Assembly: GCA_965658595.1 (NCBI GenBank)
Contig: CBFHSW010000046.1
Location: 1 to 31,633 of the forward strand
DNA: 31,633 nt
Direction of reading: 5' to 3'
From: UBA1858 sp965658595
GTDB taxonomy: Bacteria > Pseudomonadota > Gammaproteobacteria > UBA4575
Each line of letters starts with the position of its first letter. Position 1 is the stretch's first letter. Positions 16,820 through 24,527 of this stretch are shown in pieces. The position numbers were made by a program, and so were the translations under genes. Below the pieces are notes generated by a model that made no database searches, was not told the DNA's origin, and worked only from the letters and a program-made list of their open reading frames with translations.

Positions 16820-17616
16820 TGTTGTGGCTCTCTGACAAACGTTCCCCGCTGCGCATAATAAAACAACAGCAGTCCAATGACGATCATAGGTAAGCTCAAC
16901 AACTGCCCCATTGTGAGGAAATCAAATGCGACAAACCCTAGATGACCGTCGGGCTCTCGCACATATTCCACCAAGAATCTAAACAGACCGTAAAAGATTA
17001 AAAAGGCTGCCGACACACTGCCCGTTAAACGTGGTCTGGAAGAATATATCCATAATATTGCGAATAGCACTAAGCCTTCTAAAAAAGCTTGGTACAGCTG
17101 TGATGGATGACGAGCTATTTGATCTATCTGTGGAAACACCACGCCCCATGGCAAGTCTGTAGCGCGCCCCCATAATTCACCATTGATAAAGTTACCTATG
17201 CGCCCCAAGCCAAGTCCCAGAGGAACTAACGGTGCCACAAAATCTGCCAATCTGATAAGACCCCAACCCTGCTTGCGCTGATAAAGCGCCATCGCCACGA
17301 TCACCCCAAGCAAGCCACCATGAAAACTCATTCCACCTCGCCAGATTTCTAGCAGGTAGAAAGGGCGCATCAGAAAATAATCAAAATTATAGAAAAATAC
17401 TGAGCCGATTCGACCACCAATGATGACGCCTAAAAAGGCATAAAATAGAAAATCACTGACTTGCTCGACAGGCATAAAAGAGTCTTTTTGGGCCGCTCTT
17501 TTACAGCCTAACCACCAAAAAGCGCCAAATCCTAATAAATACATCAACCCGTACCAGCGCACAGCTAACGGGCCAATTTGTAATAGTATGGGATCGAATT
17601 CGGGATGAATAAACAT
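16816..17616 (-). CDS. lgt: Prolipoprotein diacylglyceryl transferase
   Basis: Lgt attaches diacylglycerol to the lipobox cysteine, the first step of lipoprotein maturation in the inner membrane. It is required for the two lipoproteins predicted in this window. The 266 residues show about seven membrane segments. The Lgt signature is GRIGNFINGELWGR (138-151), with the essential arginine at 139 and Asn142. His99 lies in MSFHGGLLG and Tyr22 in VRWYGLMY, matching the catalytic set of E. coli. The lgt-thyA pairing is classical for gammaproteobacteria. The 128-base gap to the divergent gene at 17745 must hold its promoter; no clear one is seen. Confidence 0.96.
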   Translation of the reverse strand: MFIHPEFDPILLQIGPLAVRWYGLMYLLGFGAFWWLGCKRAAQKDSFMPVEQVSDFLFYAFLGVIIGGRIGSVFFYNFDYFLMRPFYLLEIWRGGMSFHGGLLGVIVAMALYQRKQGWGLIRLADFVAPLVPLGLGLGRIGNFINGELWGRATDLPWGVVFPQIDQIARHPSQLYQAFLEGLVLFAILWIYSSRPRLTGSVSAAFLIFYGLFRFLVEYVREPDGHLGFVAFDFLTMGQLLSLPMIVIGLLLFYYAQRGTFVREPQQ

Positions 17617-17744
17617 ACCTAAAGTTTACCATGTGACCTGCTCGAATTAGCGATTATTTTACACTTATACGCCATTGGCATTAGTTACATTAATACGGGA
17701 AAGCGATATCCTGCGATCACGCTTCGACCTTAACGGAAATCATC

Positions 17745-19859
17745 ATGAATCACCTCAAAAATGAGACCAGCCCTTACTTACTTCAACATGTCGACAATCC
17801 TGTTGATTGGTACCCGTGGGGCCCTGAAGCTTTGCAAAAAGCTAAAGATGAGAACAAGCCTATCTTGTTATCCATCGGTTATTCGGCCTGTCACTGGTGT
17901 CATGTAATGGCGCACGAGTCTTTTGAGGATCAAGCCACCGCGGATGTCATGAATGACTCATACATCAATATCAAAGTGGATCGTGAAGAGCGCCCTGATA
18001 TCGACAAAATCTATCAAACTGCTCAACACCTGCTTACTCAGCGAACGGGTGGCTGGCCACTGACGATGTTTTTAACCCCAGAAGATCAACTGCCTTTTTT
18101 TGGTGGGACCTATTTCCCGGACAAACCACGCCATAACCTGCCAGCATTTAAAGATCTCTTGCAGCATATCGCTCAAGCGCATCAAAACAAACATAGTGAA
18201 ATCGTCAGACAAAACCAATCACTGCAAGACGTGATGAAAAATTTATATCAATCGAATGAACACCCAATTGGTATCGATGCTCGCCTAGTGCATGCAGCTA
18301 AAGATCAGCTAGTGCAGAGCTTTGATCGTCGTCATGGTGGCTTTGGTTCAGCACCTAAATTTCCACATCCAGCGAATATCGAATTATTGCTACGCATTTG
18401 GCAACAACATGCTCAGCCTGATGGTGATAGCAACAATGAAAAACCGCAAAAATTACAAGAAGAACTCAAGCGACTTCAAGAAGAACTCAAACAACAAACT
18501 CTCAAGCCAGCTTTATATACGCTTGAACGTATGGGTGCAGGTGGCATATTTGACCATGTCGGCGGTGGCTTCTGTCGTTATTCAGTAGACGATTACTGGA
18601 TGATTCCACATTTTGAAAAAATGCTCTATGACAATGGCGCACTGTTAACTCTGTATTGCTATGCTTATCAAATCAGCCAAGATGAAGATTTCAAACAAAC
18701 TGCACAAGACACAGCAGATTGGGTGATGCGGGAAATGCAATCACCAGAAGGAGGTTACTATTCATCATTGGATGCTGACTCCGAAGGTGAGGAAGGAAAG
18801 TTCTATGTATGGACACAAGAGCAATGTCAGGCATTACTCAGCGAACAGGAATATGCCGTCCTTAATCAGCGTTTCGGATTCTCACGTGGTCCTAATTTCG
18901 AAGATAATTATCACTTGCATGAATTTGAATCTTTCGCAGAAGTAACACGTCAACTAAACATGCCAGAACAGCAATGTCGTGAGCTTTGGCAATCGGCTAA
19001 ACATAAATTGTTCGCAGAACGTCAACAGCGTATTGCACCAGGACGCGATGAAAAAATATTAACCAGTTGGAATGGTCTCATGATCAAAGGCATGATTATT
19101 AGTAGTCGTGTGTTCAACCAACCAGAGCACTTTCAATCAGCACAGCGAGCCCTAGAGTTTATCCAACAAAAAATGTTTGACCAGGGTCGCCTATTTGCAA
19201 CCTATAAAGATAATAAAGCCCATCTGAATGCTTATTTAGATGACTATGCTTTTTTACTTGATGCTTGCTTAGAATATCTACAAGTACAATGGAATCAGGA
19301 AGTATTAGACTTTGCTGTCACCTTGGCAGATGTTTTATTAGAGCAATTTTCAGATCCAGATCATGGCGGATTCTTTTTTACTGCCAATGATCATGAGAAT
19401 CTCATCCAGCGACCCAAGGTAAGTGGTGATGAAGCTACTCCGTCCGGTAATGGTATCGCGGCACAAAGCCTCTTGAAACTGGGTTTGTTATTGAGTCGAA
19501 CTGACTACATTGAAGCTGTAGAAAACACATTAGAGTACGCCAGTCAGGCCATGACTAACTCACCGGTTGCACATGGGTCTTTGTTAGCGTGTTTGCAAGA
19601 TATGGAGCAGATGCCAAGTATCGTTATTATTCGCGGTAGCGCAGATAATGTGAATGAATGGCGTCAAGCTTGCCAAACGAATTATCAACCACAACAGTGT
19701 GTGTTTGCTATCGCAGACGACTGTAAGAATCTCCCCGAGGCACTCGCCATTAAATTTGCGCCTCAGCAGAATACCGCTGCATATGTCTGTCAGGGACTCA
19801 GTTGTCAGGCACCTGCACAATCATTATCAGCATTACAACAGCAATTACAAAAGACTTAG
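17745..19859 (+). CDS. YyaL-type thioredoxin-domain protein (DUF255, spermatogenesis-associated 20 family)
   Basis: This is a large cytoplasmic protein of 704 residues, typical of the family (about 680-720), with an unsettled function. The N-terminal DUF255 thioredoxin-like domain (1-165) opens with LKNETSPYLLQHVDNPVDW and contains the CxxC site ACHWCH (Cys49, Cys52), then REERPDIDKIY and GGWPLTMFLTP. The C-terminal part resembles an (alpha/alpha)6 barrel of the glycosidase-like or N-acylglucosamine epimerase type, with GGIFDHVGGGFCRYSVD, PHFEKMLYDN and YYSSLDADSEGEEG. A small insert near 230-248 carries the unit LQEELK twice (tandem duplication, DNA about 18457-18491). There is no signal peptide. 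It is convergent with tpx, with 11 bases between the stops and no terminator visible. Confidence 0.9.
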   Translation: MNHLKNETSPYLLQHVDNPVDWYPWGPEALQKAKDENKPILLSIGYSACHWCHVMAHESFEDQATADVMNDSYINIKVDREERPDIDKIYQTAQHLLTQRTGGWPLTMFLTPEDQLPFFGGTYFPDKPRHNLPAFKDLLQHIAQAHQNKHSEIVRQNQSLQDVMKNLYQSNEHPIGIDARLVHAAKDQLVQSFDRRHGGFGSAPKFPHPANIELLLRIWQQHAQPDGDSNNEKPQKLQEELKRLQEELKQQTLKPALYTLERMGAGGIFDHVGGGFCRYSVDDYWMIPHFEKMLYDNGALLTLYCYAYQISQDEDFKQTAQDTADWVMREMQSPEGGYYSSLDADSEGEEGKFYVWTQEQCQALLSEQEYAVLNQRFGFSRGPNFEDNYHLHEFESFAEVTRQLNMPEQQCRELWQSAKHKLFAERQQRIAPGRDEKILTSWNGLMIKGMIISSRVFNQPEHFQSAQRALEFIQQKMFDQGRLFATYKDNKAHLNAYLDDYAFLLDACLEYLQVQWNQEVLDFAVTLADVLLEQFSDPDHGGFFFTANDHENLIQRPKVSGDEATPSGNGIAAQSLLKLGLLLSRTDYIEAVENTLEYASQAMTNSPVAHGSLLACLQDMEQMPSIVIIRGSADNVNEWRQACQTNYQPQQCVFAIADDCKNLPEALAIKFAPQQNTAAYVCQGLSCQAPAQSLSALQQQLQKT

Positions 19860-19870
19860 CTCAAAGATAT

Positions 19871-20371
19871 TTATGCAAATGCCGCTAACGCAGCCTCATA
19901 ATCGGGCTCATGAGCAATCTCACTGACCATTTGTGTGTACAAAACTTGGTTGTCGGCTGCTAAACACAGCACTGCGCGGACCGTCAGCCCCGCTAATGGT
20001 CCATCTTGAATGAGGACGCTATAATCGGTAGCAAAATCTTTATTGCGCATCATAGATAAAGTCACACACTGGTCAATGCCATGTTTGCTACAAAACCGTG
20101 TCATGGCAAATGGTAAGTCCGCTGAGATTACCAATAACACTATGTCTTCATGAGCACTGACATGCTCGACAAAGTTTTTAGTCGACTCTGCACATACGGG
20201 AGTGTCTAGACTGGGCAATATACTCAAGATTTTCTTTTTCCCTGCAAATTCCTCCAAACCGATATCATTTAAATCTTTACCCACACATTTAAAATCGGGT
20301 GCTTGCTGACCGACATCGGGTAACTCTCCATTGGTATGAATATCATTTCCTTGCAATGTAATCGTAGCCAT
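19871..20371 (-). CDS. tpx: Thiol peroxidase
   Basis: Tpx is a two-cysteine atypical peroxiredoxin that reduces lipid and hydrogen peroxides at the expense of thioredoxin. The start at 20371 gives the standard N-terminus MATITLQGN and has AAGGAAG at good distance; an upstream in-frame ATG at 20401 lacks this. The protein is 166 residues. The peroxidatic cysteine is Cys60 in PSLDTPVCAEST and the resolving cysteine is Cys94 in TRFCSKHG. The 5' region contains ATCTA-ACGA-TAGAT (20384-20397), a dyad just before the ribosome binding site, and further repeats upstream, so regulation is likely. An OxyR site cannot be claimed from these. Confidence 0.96.
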   Translation of the reverse strand: MATITLQGNDIHTNGELPDVGQQAPDFKCVGKDLNDIGLEEFAGKKKILSILPSLDTPVCAESTKNFVEHVSAHEDIVLLVISADLPFAMTRFCSKHGIDQCVTLSMMRNKDFATDYSVLIQDGPLAGLTVRAVLCLAADNQVLYTQMVSEIAHEPDYEAALAAFA

Positions 20372-20440
20372 AGTTGCTTCCTTATCTAACGATAGATTCA
20401 AATAGTTTTGTATTGTTAATTGATATTATCAATTTTTATA

Positions 20441-20490
20441 GTTATGCCTATATAAATCTGTTTATACAGATCTTTTTATATAGGCATAAC
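20441..20490. repeat. Long, nested inverted repeat (50 bases)
   Basis: GTTATGCCTATATAAA and its exact reverse complement (16 bases each) flank an inner hairpin, ATCTGT-TTAT-ACAGAT, with CTT left as a bulge. A transcript from either strand would fold into a stem of about 20 pairs. It starts 70 bases upstream of the tpx ATG. Possible roles are an operator, a terminator-like structure or the remnant of a small mobile repeat. Confidence 0.7.
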
Positions 20491-20570
20491 AAGCTCTATT
20501 CACGTCGATCATTCTGGATAATTTATAACTTTAATAGGGCACCATTATGACAGCTAAATATCATTATCAG

Positions 20571-20659
20571 GCCATCATAATTAACGCGATAAATCACTTT
20601 TGAATCACCCTAAAATGACTTCATTATAACCATACTTATATAATGGTGATTATGATGGC
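20571..20659. repeat. Inverted repeat pair flanking 67 bases
   Basis: GCCATCATAAT at 20571-20581 is matched exactly by ATTATGATGGC at 20649-20659. Further out on the left, ACCATTAT (20541-20548) also has its complement at 20640-20647. Together with the neighbouring hairpin this suggests a compact dyad-rich unit, perhaps a palindromic repeat element. The element is too short to code for anything. Confidence 0.5.
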
Positions 20660-20772
20660 TATTATTCTCACACTATCTATTCAGCTCCCATTAAAAGCCT
20701 CTCAAACACACTACACCATTGTATCGCGCCGGTGATATACTCACGCACAACTCCAAGACATTAGACACTGAT

Positions 20773-21252
20773 ATGCAACCAACACTACGATCTTTAATTA
20801 CCCTCATAGCATTCTTATTTCTAGCAAGCTGCTCCGACTCGCCAGAATCAGTCATTGAAATCAATGACCCATGGCTTAGAGAAGCACCTCCCGGAGCCAC
20901 AGCGATGGCCGGTTATTTAATCATCCATAACCATGGTGATTCCGATGTTAGTCTCAACAGTGCTAGCAGTGCAGATTTCGATCGCATTGAGTTTCACCAA
21001 AGCCTAGAAGAAAATGGCGTATATAAAATGATTCCTCATACTAATCTGAATATCCCTGCTAACGGCACGCTTGCACTTCAGCCCAGCAGTTATCATTTTA
21101 TGATGATAAACCCTAAGCGCATGCTCACAGCCGGTGATGAGATCACAATGACACTCACAATTGGTAGTGACAATGCAATGACAGTCACTATGCCAGTGAC
21201 CAAAGCGATGCATATGCCAAGTGAAGATCATTCTCATCATCACCATCACTAA
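20773..21252 (+). CDS. PCuAC-family copper chaperone, lipoprotein
   Basis: PCuA(C) proteins carry Cu(I) in the periplasm and help load cytochrome oxidase. The ATG at 20773 is chosen because it begins the signal peptide directly; an in-frame upstream start adds 18 polar residues. The protein is 159 residues with lipobox LASC (Cys20). The metal-site pattern is visible: a histidine and methionine in EFHQSLEENGVYKM, then YHFMMINPKR. The domain body EINDPWLREAPPGATAMAGYL is typical. The natural C-terminus is SEDHSHHHHH, an extra metal-binding tail. The permease gene follows after 23 bases, so the three genes to 22700 are probably one operon. Confidence 0.9.
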   Translation: MQPTLRSLITLIAFLFLASCSDSPESVIEINDPWLREAPPGATAMAGYLIIHNHGDSDVSLNSASSADFDRIEFHQSLEENGVYKMIPHTNLNIPANGTLALQPSSYHFMMINPKRMLTAGDEITMTLTIGSDNAMTVTMPVTKAMHMPSEDHSHHHHH

Positions 21253-21275
21253 TACTTTGAGCTGAAGGCTCAAGC

Positions 21276-21968
21276 ATGCAAGATATATCAGGTGCTCTTG
21301 CGACTGCCTTACATCTTATATTGCAACTAGAACCGGATCTGGTTGAGATTGTTGCACTGTCACTGAAAGTCAGTATCAGTGCAGTGCTGTTGGCCACCTT
21401 GATTTCGATCCCATTAGGCACTCTACTTGGCACTTATAAATTTCGTGGCCATGGGCTGATCTGTGGGATTTTGAACACCCTCATGGGTTTACCACCGGTG
21501 GTGGTCGGTTTGGCCTTATATTTATTCTTATCTCGCTCGGGACCACTGGGTGATTTAAACTTACTGTTCACTTCCACCGCCATGATTATTGCGCAGTGTA
21601 TTCTTGTCACACCCATCATCTCATCACTCACGCAGCAGACCATCAGCGACCTATTTGAGCAACATAAAGAACAGTTTAAAGCTCTTGGTGCACCAGTGCA
21701 TCACACGCTAATACCGTTAATATGGGATGCCAGAAATAGTTTATTAACTTCGGTGTTGGCTGGCTTTGGACGTGCTTCAGCAGAGGTTGGTGCAGTATTA
21801 ATCGTGGGTGGCAACATCAATCATGTGACACGCGTGATGACTACCACCATTGCCCTTGAAACCAGCAAAGGTAATTTAGAATTAGCCATGGCGCTGGGCA
21901 TTATCTTATTGTTGATTTCTTTTTCTATCACTATCGTGATGATTTTAATCCGCAATCGGACACCCTAA
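21276..21968 (+). CDS. TupB-like ABC transporter permease
   Basis: This is an inner-membrane permease of 230 residues, resembling the tungstate/molybdate-type TupB family. About five or six membrane segments are visible. The binding-protein-dependent transport signature covers EQHKEQFKALGAPVHHTLIPL (the EAA-like loop that contacts the ATPase) and the segment GFGRASAEVGAVLIVGGNI. AAGG eight bases before the ATG is the ribosome binding site. The ATPase gene follows 3 bases after the stop. No solute-binding protein (TupA) is encoded in the neighbourhood, so the substrate is not fixed by context. Tungstate or another oxyanion is an inference from similarity only. Confidence 0.85.
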   Translation: MQDISGALATALHLILQLEPDLVEIVALSLKVSISAVLLATLISIPLGTLLGTYKFRGHGLICGILNTLMGLPPVVVGLALYLFLSRSGPLGDLNLLFTSTAMIIAQCILVTPIISSLTQQTISDLFEQHKEQFKALGAPVHHTLIPLIWDARNSLLTSVLAGFGRASAEVGAVLIVGGNINHVTRVMTTTIALETSKGNLELAMALGIILLLISFSITIVMILIRNRTP

Positions 21969-21971
21969 ATC

Positions 21972-22700
21972 ATGCCAGACGCGCAAATCTACCAACAATA
22001 TCTACCCCTCAAAGTCAGTCACGTCAGTTATCGCGTGCAGGATAACTTATTGCTAGACGACGTTAACTTAGTCTTCAATGACCTCAAACGCAGCATACTC
22101 CTAGGTCACAATGGCGCCGGCAAAAGTCTATTATTAAAACTCTTACACGGCGTCATTGAACCCACTCAAGGACAAATCACATGGCAGCAACAAGCGCCTG
22201 ACACTCGTCAATATTGGCGCAGTCTGTTATTGCAAAAACCCAGCTTCTTCACACGTAGCGTGCGCTATAACATCGAGTTTGTACTCAACTTGGCAGGCAC
22301 ACCGAAAGCTCAACAAGCCGACCTGTGTGACGAAGCACTGAATGTATGTGGACTGGTGAATATTGCAGATAGAAAAAGTCACTTACTCTCAGGTGGAGAA
22401 GCACAAAAATTATCTCTTGCACGCGCATGGGTATTAAAACCCTCGATTTTATTAATGGATGAACCCACTGTGGCACTGGATCCTCCCTCAGTCATCAGCT
22501 TTGAAAACATCATCCATGAATTCATGCAAACACATACCAAAATCATCATGACCACGCATGACCTCGCACAAGCCAAACGTATGGCAGATGAAATCGTATT
22601 TGTCCACAATGGTCACATCCTCGAACATAGCCCAGCAGAAAAGTTCTTCCAACAACCCCAAACTCACACCGCCAAAAAATTTATTAGTGGCGAGCTGTAA
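21972..22700 (+). CDS. TupC-like ABC transporter ATP-binding protein
   Basis: This is the cytoplasmic ATPase paired with the preceding permease. The 242 residues contain Walker A GHNGAGKS (45-52), a Q-loop in LLLQKPSFF (86-94), the ABC signature LSGGEAQ (139-145), Walker B ILLMDEP (159-165) and the switch histidine in MTTHD (about 194-198). There is no C-terminal regulatory domain such as the molybdate-binding TOBE of ModC. The gene lies 3 bases after the permease stop. A 73-base gap to the next gene carries no clear terminator. Confidence 0.9.
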   Translation: MPDAQIYQQYLPLKVSHVSYRVQDNLLLDDVNLVFNDLKRSILLGHNGAGKSLLLKLLHGVIEPTQGQITWQQQAPDTRQYWRSLLLQKPSFFTRSVRYNIEFVLNLAGTPKAQQADLCDEALNVCGLVNIADRKSHLLSGGEAQKLSLARAWVLKPSILLMDEPTVALDPPSVISFENIIHEFMQTHTKIIMTTHDLAQAKRMADEIVFVHNGHILEHSPAEKFFQQPQTHTAKKFISGEL

Positions 22701-22773
22701 GCTTTTATCATTCAAACCTATCTTTATCTAAGTAAGCGTTTGTCCATTCACAAATAGTTCGTTTTTGAGGAGT

Positions 22774-23382
22774 ATGGTCATTAAAATTATCTGGGTTCTG
22801 ATCTTTTCTACAGGTTTGATTTGGTCGGGCATACATCCACAAGATTCATTAATATGGTTACTTGAAGTCTTACCTGCCATCATTGGTGGTATTTTAGTAG
22901 CAGCCACATACAAGGTCTTTAGACTTACTCCAATTCTATATTTTTTTATTCTCATCCATTGTTTGGTGTTGATGATCGGCGGTCATTACACCTATGCAGA
23001 AGTCCCCTTGTTTGATGGTCTGTTTGGTGCAGAAAGAAATAACTACGATAAGCTAGGACACTTCTTTCAAGGGTTTGTCCCTGCCCTACTCGCTAGAGAA
23101 ATACTCATTCGCAAACATATTGTGAATGGTAAGCACTGGCGCAACTTCATCATTATGTCTATTTGTTTAGCCTTCAGCGCATTGTATGAGCTCATCGAGT
23201 GGTGGGTAGCACTCGCTGCTAAGGAAGACGCCGATGCTTTTCTAGGGCTTCAAGGTTACGTCTGGGACACTCAATCAGATATGGGTATGGCTTTAATAGG
23301 CGCATCAATATCGCTATTAATATTGTCAAAACTGCATGACACACAATTAAAAAACATACCTAAAAAAAATGAGGGAAATTAA
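22774..23382 (+). CDS. DUF2238 (YjdF-like) inner-membrane protein
   Basis: This is a 202-residue polytopic membrane protein of unknown function. About five or six hydrophobic segments are seen. Family signatures are GGHYTYAEVPL, ERNNYDKLGHFFQGFVPALLAREI, ALYELIEWW and GYVWDTQSDM; the conserved acidic, His and Trp residues suggest a shared active or binding site within the membrane. The ATG at 22774 has GAGGAG only one base upstream, closer than usual. An in-frame TTG at 22765 is an alternative but has no better site. The end is lysine-rich (NIPKKNEGN). It may be read from the ABC operon or independently. Confidence 0.85.
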   Translation: MVIKIIWVLIFSTGLIWSGIHPQDSLIWLLEVLPAIIGGILVAATYKVFRLTPILYFFILIHCLVLMIGGHYTYAEVPLFDGLFGAERNNYDKLGHFFQGFVPALLAREILIRKHIVNGKHWRNFIIMSICLAFSALYELIEWWVALAAKEDADAFLGLQGYVWDTQSDMGMALIGASISLLILSKLHDTQLKNIPKKNEGN

Positions 23383-23424
23383 AGTATTGAGTGCCTCTCA
23401 TTTCTTATTTCTTACTTTAGATTT

Positions 23425-23440
23425 TGTGATAAATATCACA
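23425..23440. promoter_or_regulatory. CRP/Vfr-type operator
   Basis: TGTGATAAATATCACA matches the CRP core TGTGA-N6-TCACA exactly, and six bases on each side are fully symmetrical. A TATAGT -10 candidate lies at 23495-23500, which places the operator centre near -74 of a start around 23507, within the range for class I activation. The next frame downstream on plus begins at 23628. The identity of the regulator is inference. Confidence 0.6.
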
Positions 23441-23627
23441 TCTACAGATGATCTATTAGACAACCTAAATTAGAGGTTGATGAGTAAAATAATCTATAGT
23501 GATATGGCACTTATTTTTTGTAAAACAACAGAGATCATCACAGATTGTAGTTTTCTGTAAGTTTTAACATCTCAAAGGTTTCTTTATCTAAATGGGATCT
23601 AATTCCTATTAACTTAAGGAAATACTT

Positions 23628-24017
23628 GTGAGAAACGTGCCAACAGCTGTATCTAAGCGCCTAACTTCAACCGTACCAAGATTTAAGAAAATTCTACAAG
23701 CCGCAAAACCATTTAATAAGCCTTTCTCACAAAGCGCAACCACAAAAAAATGGTCCCCACATAGCACAAAACGTGGAAGCATCGAAATGTATGCTCAGGA
23801 AATTATTATAAGAATCATATCTTGAAAATTTATACCACAAAGAGGTAGTTCAGAATATCGATATGAAGTTATTGACTCAGATAACAAGTTTTTTCAATAC
23901 ATCGATTTCATCTACTGCAACAAAAACCTTAGCAGGAATAAATGTTATGAGGTTAGATTCAATAATAACCAAGTGATACCAGAAATCGATGAAGTTATTG
24001 CTGAGATAGATTGTTAA
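23628..24017 (+). pseudogene. Split, apparently chimeric reading frame with one in-frame TGA
   Basis: A GTG at 23628 with AAGGA seven bases upstream opens a frame of 65 codons ending at TGA (23823-23825). The same frame then stays open for 63 more codons to TAA at 24015-24017. The N-terminus (RNVPTAVSKRLTSTVPRFKK, then ILQAAK) resembles the first residues of stand-alone HsdR-N-type restriction-domain proteins, but what follows does not continue that domain. The part after the TGA has plausible protein composition, with EYRYEVIDSDNKFFQYIDFI and CYEVRFNNNQVIPEIDEV. I do not recognise it. A nonsense mutation in a gene already rearranged by deletion is the simplest reading; two small genes, or recoding, are less likely. 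A CRP-type site lies about 190 bases upstream. Confidence 0.5.
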
Positions 24018-24115
24018 AAATACAAGGACTCAACAAATTAAGAGTTAAGATCAATAGACTAGAACTTAATGATATGAATATTTCATAACGTTACGAGCGC
24101 AGCAAGGCCTAGGCG

Positions 24116-24174
24116 AAAATCCATTTTAAGCGCGCAGTTTATGGGCTATAAATGAGCGGATTAAAATGGATTTT
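24116..24174. terminator. Long hairpin, probable bidirectional terminator or dispersed palindromic repeat
   Basis: AAAATCCATTTTAA is matched exactly by TTAAAATGGATTTT (14 bases each). A small inner stem, TTTAT/ATAAA, surrounds GGGCT. On plus the stem ends in TTTTT; on minus it ends in TTTTCG. It lies 27 bases past the stop of the parvulin gene (minus) and 99 bases past the split frame (plus), where convergent termination would be useful. The GCGCAG motif occurs three times in and around it, so a repeat element is also possible. Confidence 0.6.
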
Positions 24175-24200
24175 TAACACCGGCATTACCAGCGCAGTAG

Positions 24201-24485
24201 TTATGAATCAGAACGACTGGTGACTTCCAACAGGTGATACCCAAACTGCGTCTTAACCGGCCCCTGCACTTCGTTCAACGGTGCACTAAATACCACTTCG
24301 TCAAACTCTTTTACCATCATGCCTGGGCTGAATTCGCCTAGTTCACCACCAGAGGCACCTGACGGGCAACTAGAGTGTTGTTTAGCTACGTCTGCAAATG
24401 CAGTGCCGTCAGCAATTTGTTGTTTGAGCGTATTACACTGCTCTTCTGTGTCGACTAAGATATGTCTTGCTGATGCTTTAGCCAT
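24201..24485 (-). CDS. Stand-alone parvulin peptidyl-prolyl isomerase
   Basis: This 94-residue single-domain rotamase resembles PpiC (parvulin 10) of E. coli. It has no signal peptide, so it acts in the cytoplasm. The domain runs the full length: ASARHILVDTEEQC (4-17), FADVAKQHSSCPSG, GGELGEFSPGMMVKEFDEVVF and the end TQFGYHLLEV. The ribosome binding site AAGGGG is well placed. The gene follows the small acidic protein gene by 42 bases on the same strand, so they may share a transcript. Confidence 0.93.
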   Translation of the reverse strand: MAKASARHILVDTEEQCNTLKQQIADGTAFADVAKQHSSCPSGASGGELGEFSPGMMVKEFDEVVFSAPLNEVQGPVKTQFGYHLLEVTSRSDS

Positions 24486-24527
24486 GCTTATCCCCTTTGC
24501 TTATTGCTTAATATGTTTAAATTCTGT

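Larger units (their letters stand above)
20372..20772. other. Gene-free, hairpin-rich region between divergent tpx and the copper-chaperone gene
   Basis: About 400 AT-rich bases hold no convincing gene. They contain a 15-base dyad ATTGATATTATCAAT at 20419-20433, which resembles an FNR box but is one base short in the spacer. They also hold a long hairpin at 20441-20490 and an 11-base inverted repeat pair at 20571-20659. The -10 TATAAT at 20639-20644, with ATGACT 18 bases before it, is a possible promoter for the gene at 20773. An 18-codon frame at 20547-20603 has a fair ribosome binding site but no other support. Confidence 0.6.

Noticed and set aside
20419..20433. FNR box near tpx
   Set aside because: TTGAT and ATCAA are separated by three bases instead of the required four, so it is recorded only as a dyad.
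20547..20603. 18-codon frame upstream of the copper-chaperone gene
   Set aside because: The ribosome binding site is fair but the frame lies within inverted-repeat sequence and has no recognisable product.
23823..23850. Selenocysteine insertion at the in-frame TGA
   Set aside because: Only a 4-base stem follows the TGA, no conserved redox motif surrounds the codon, and the gene looks rearranged; a nonsense mutation is simpler.
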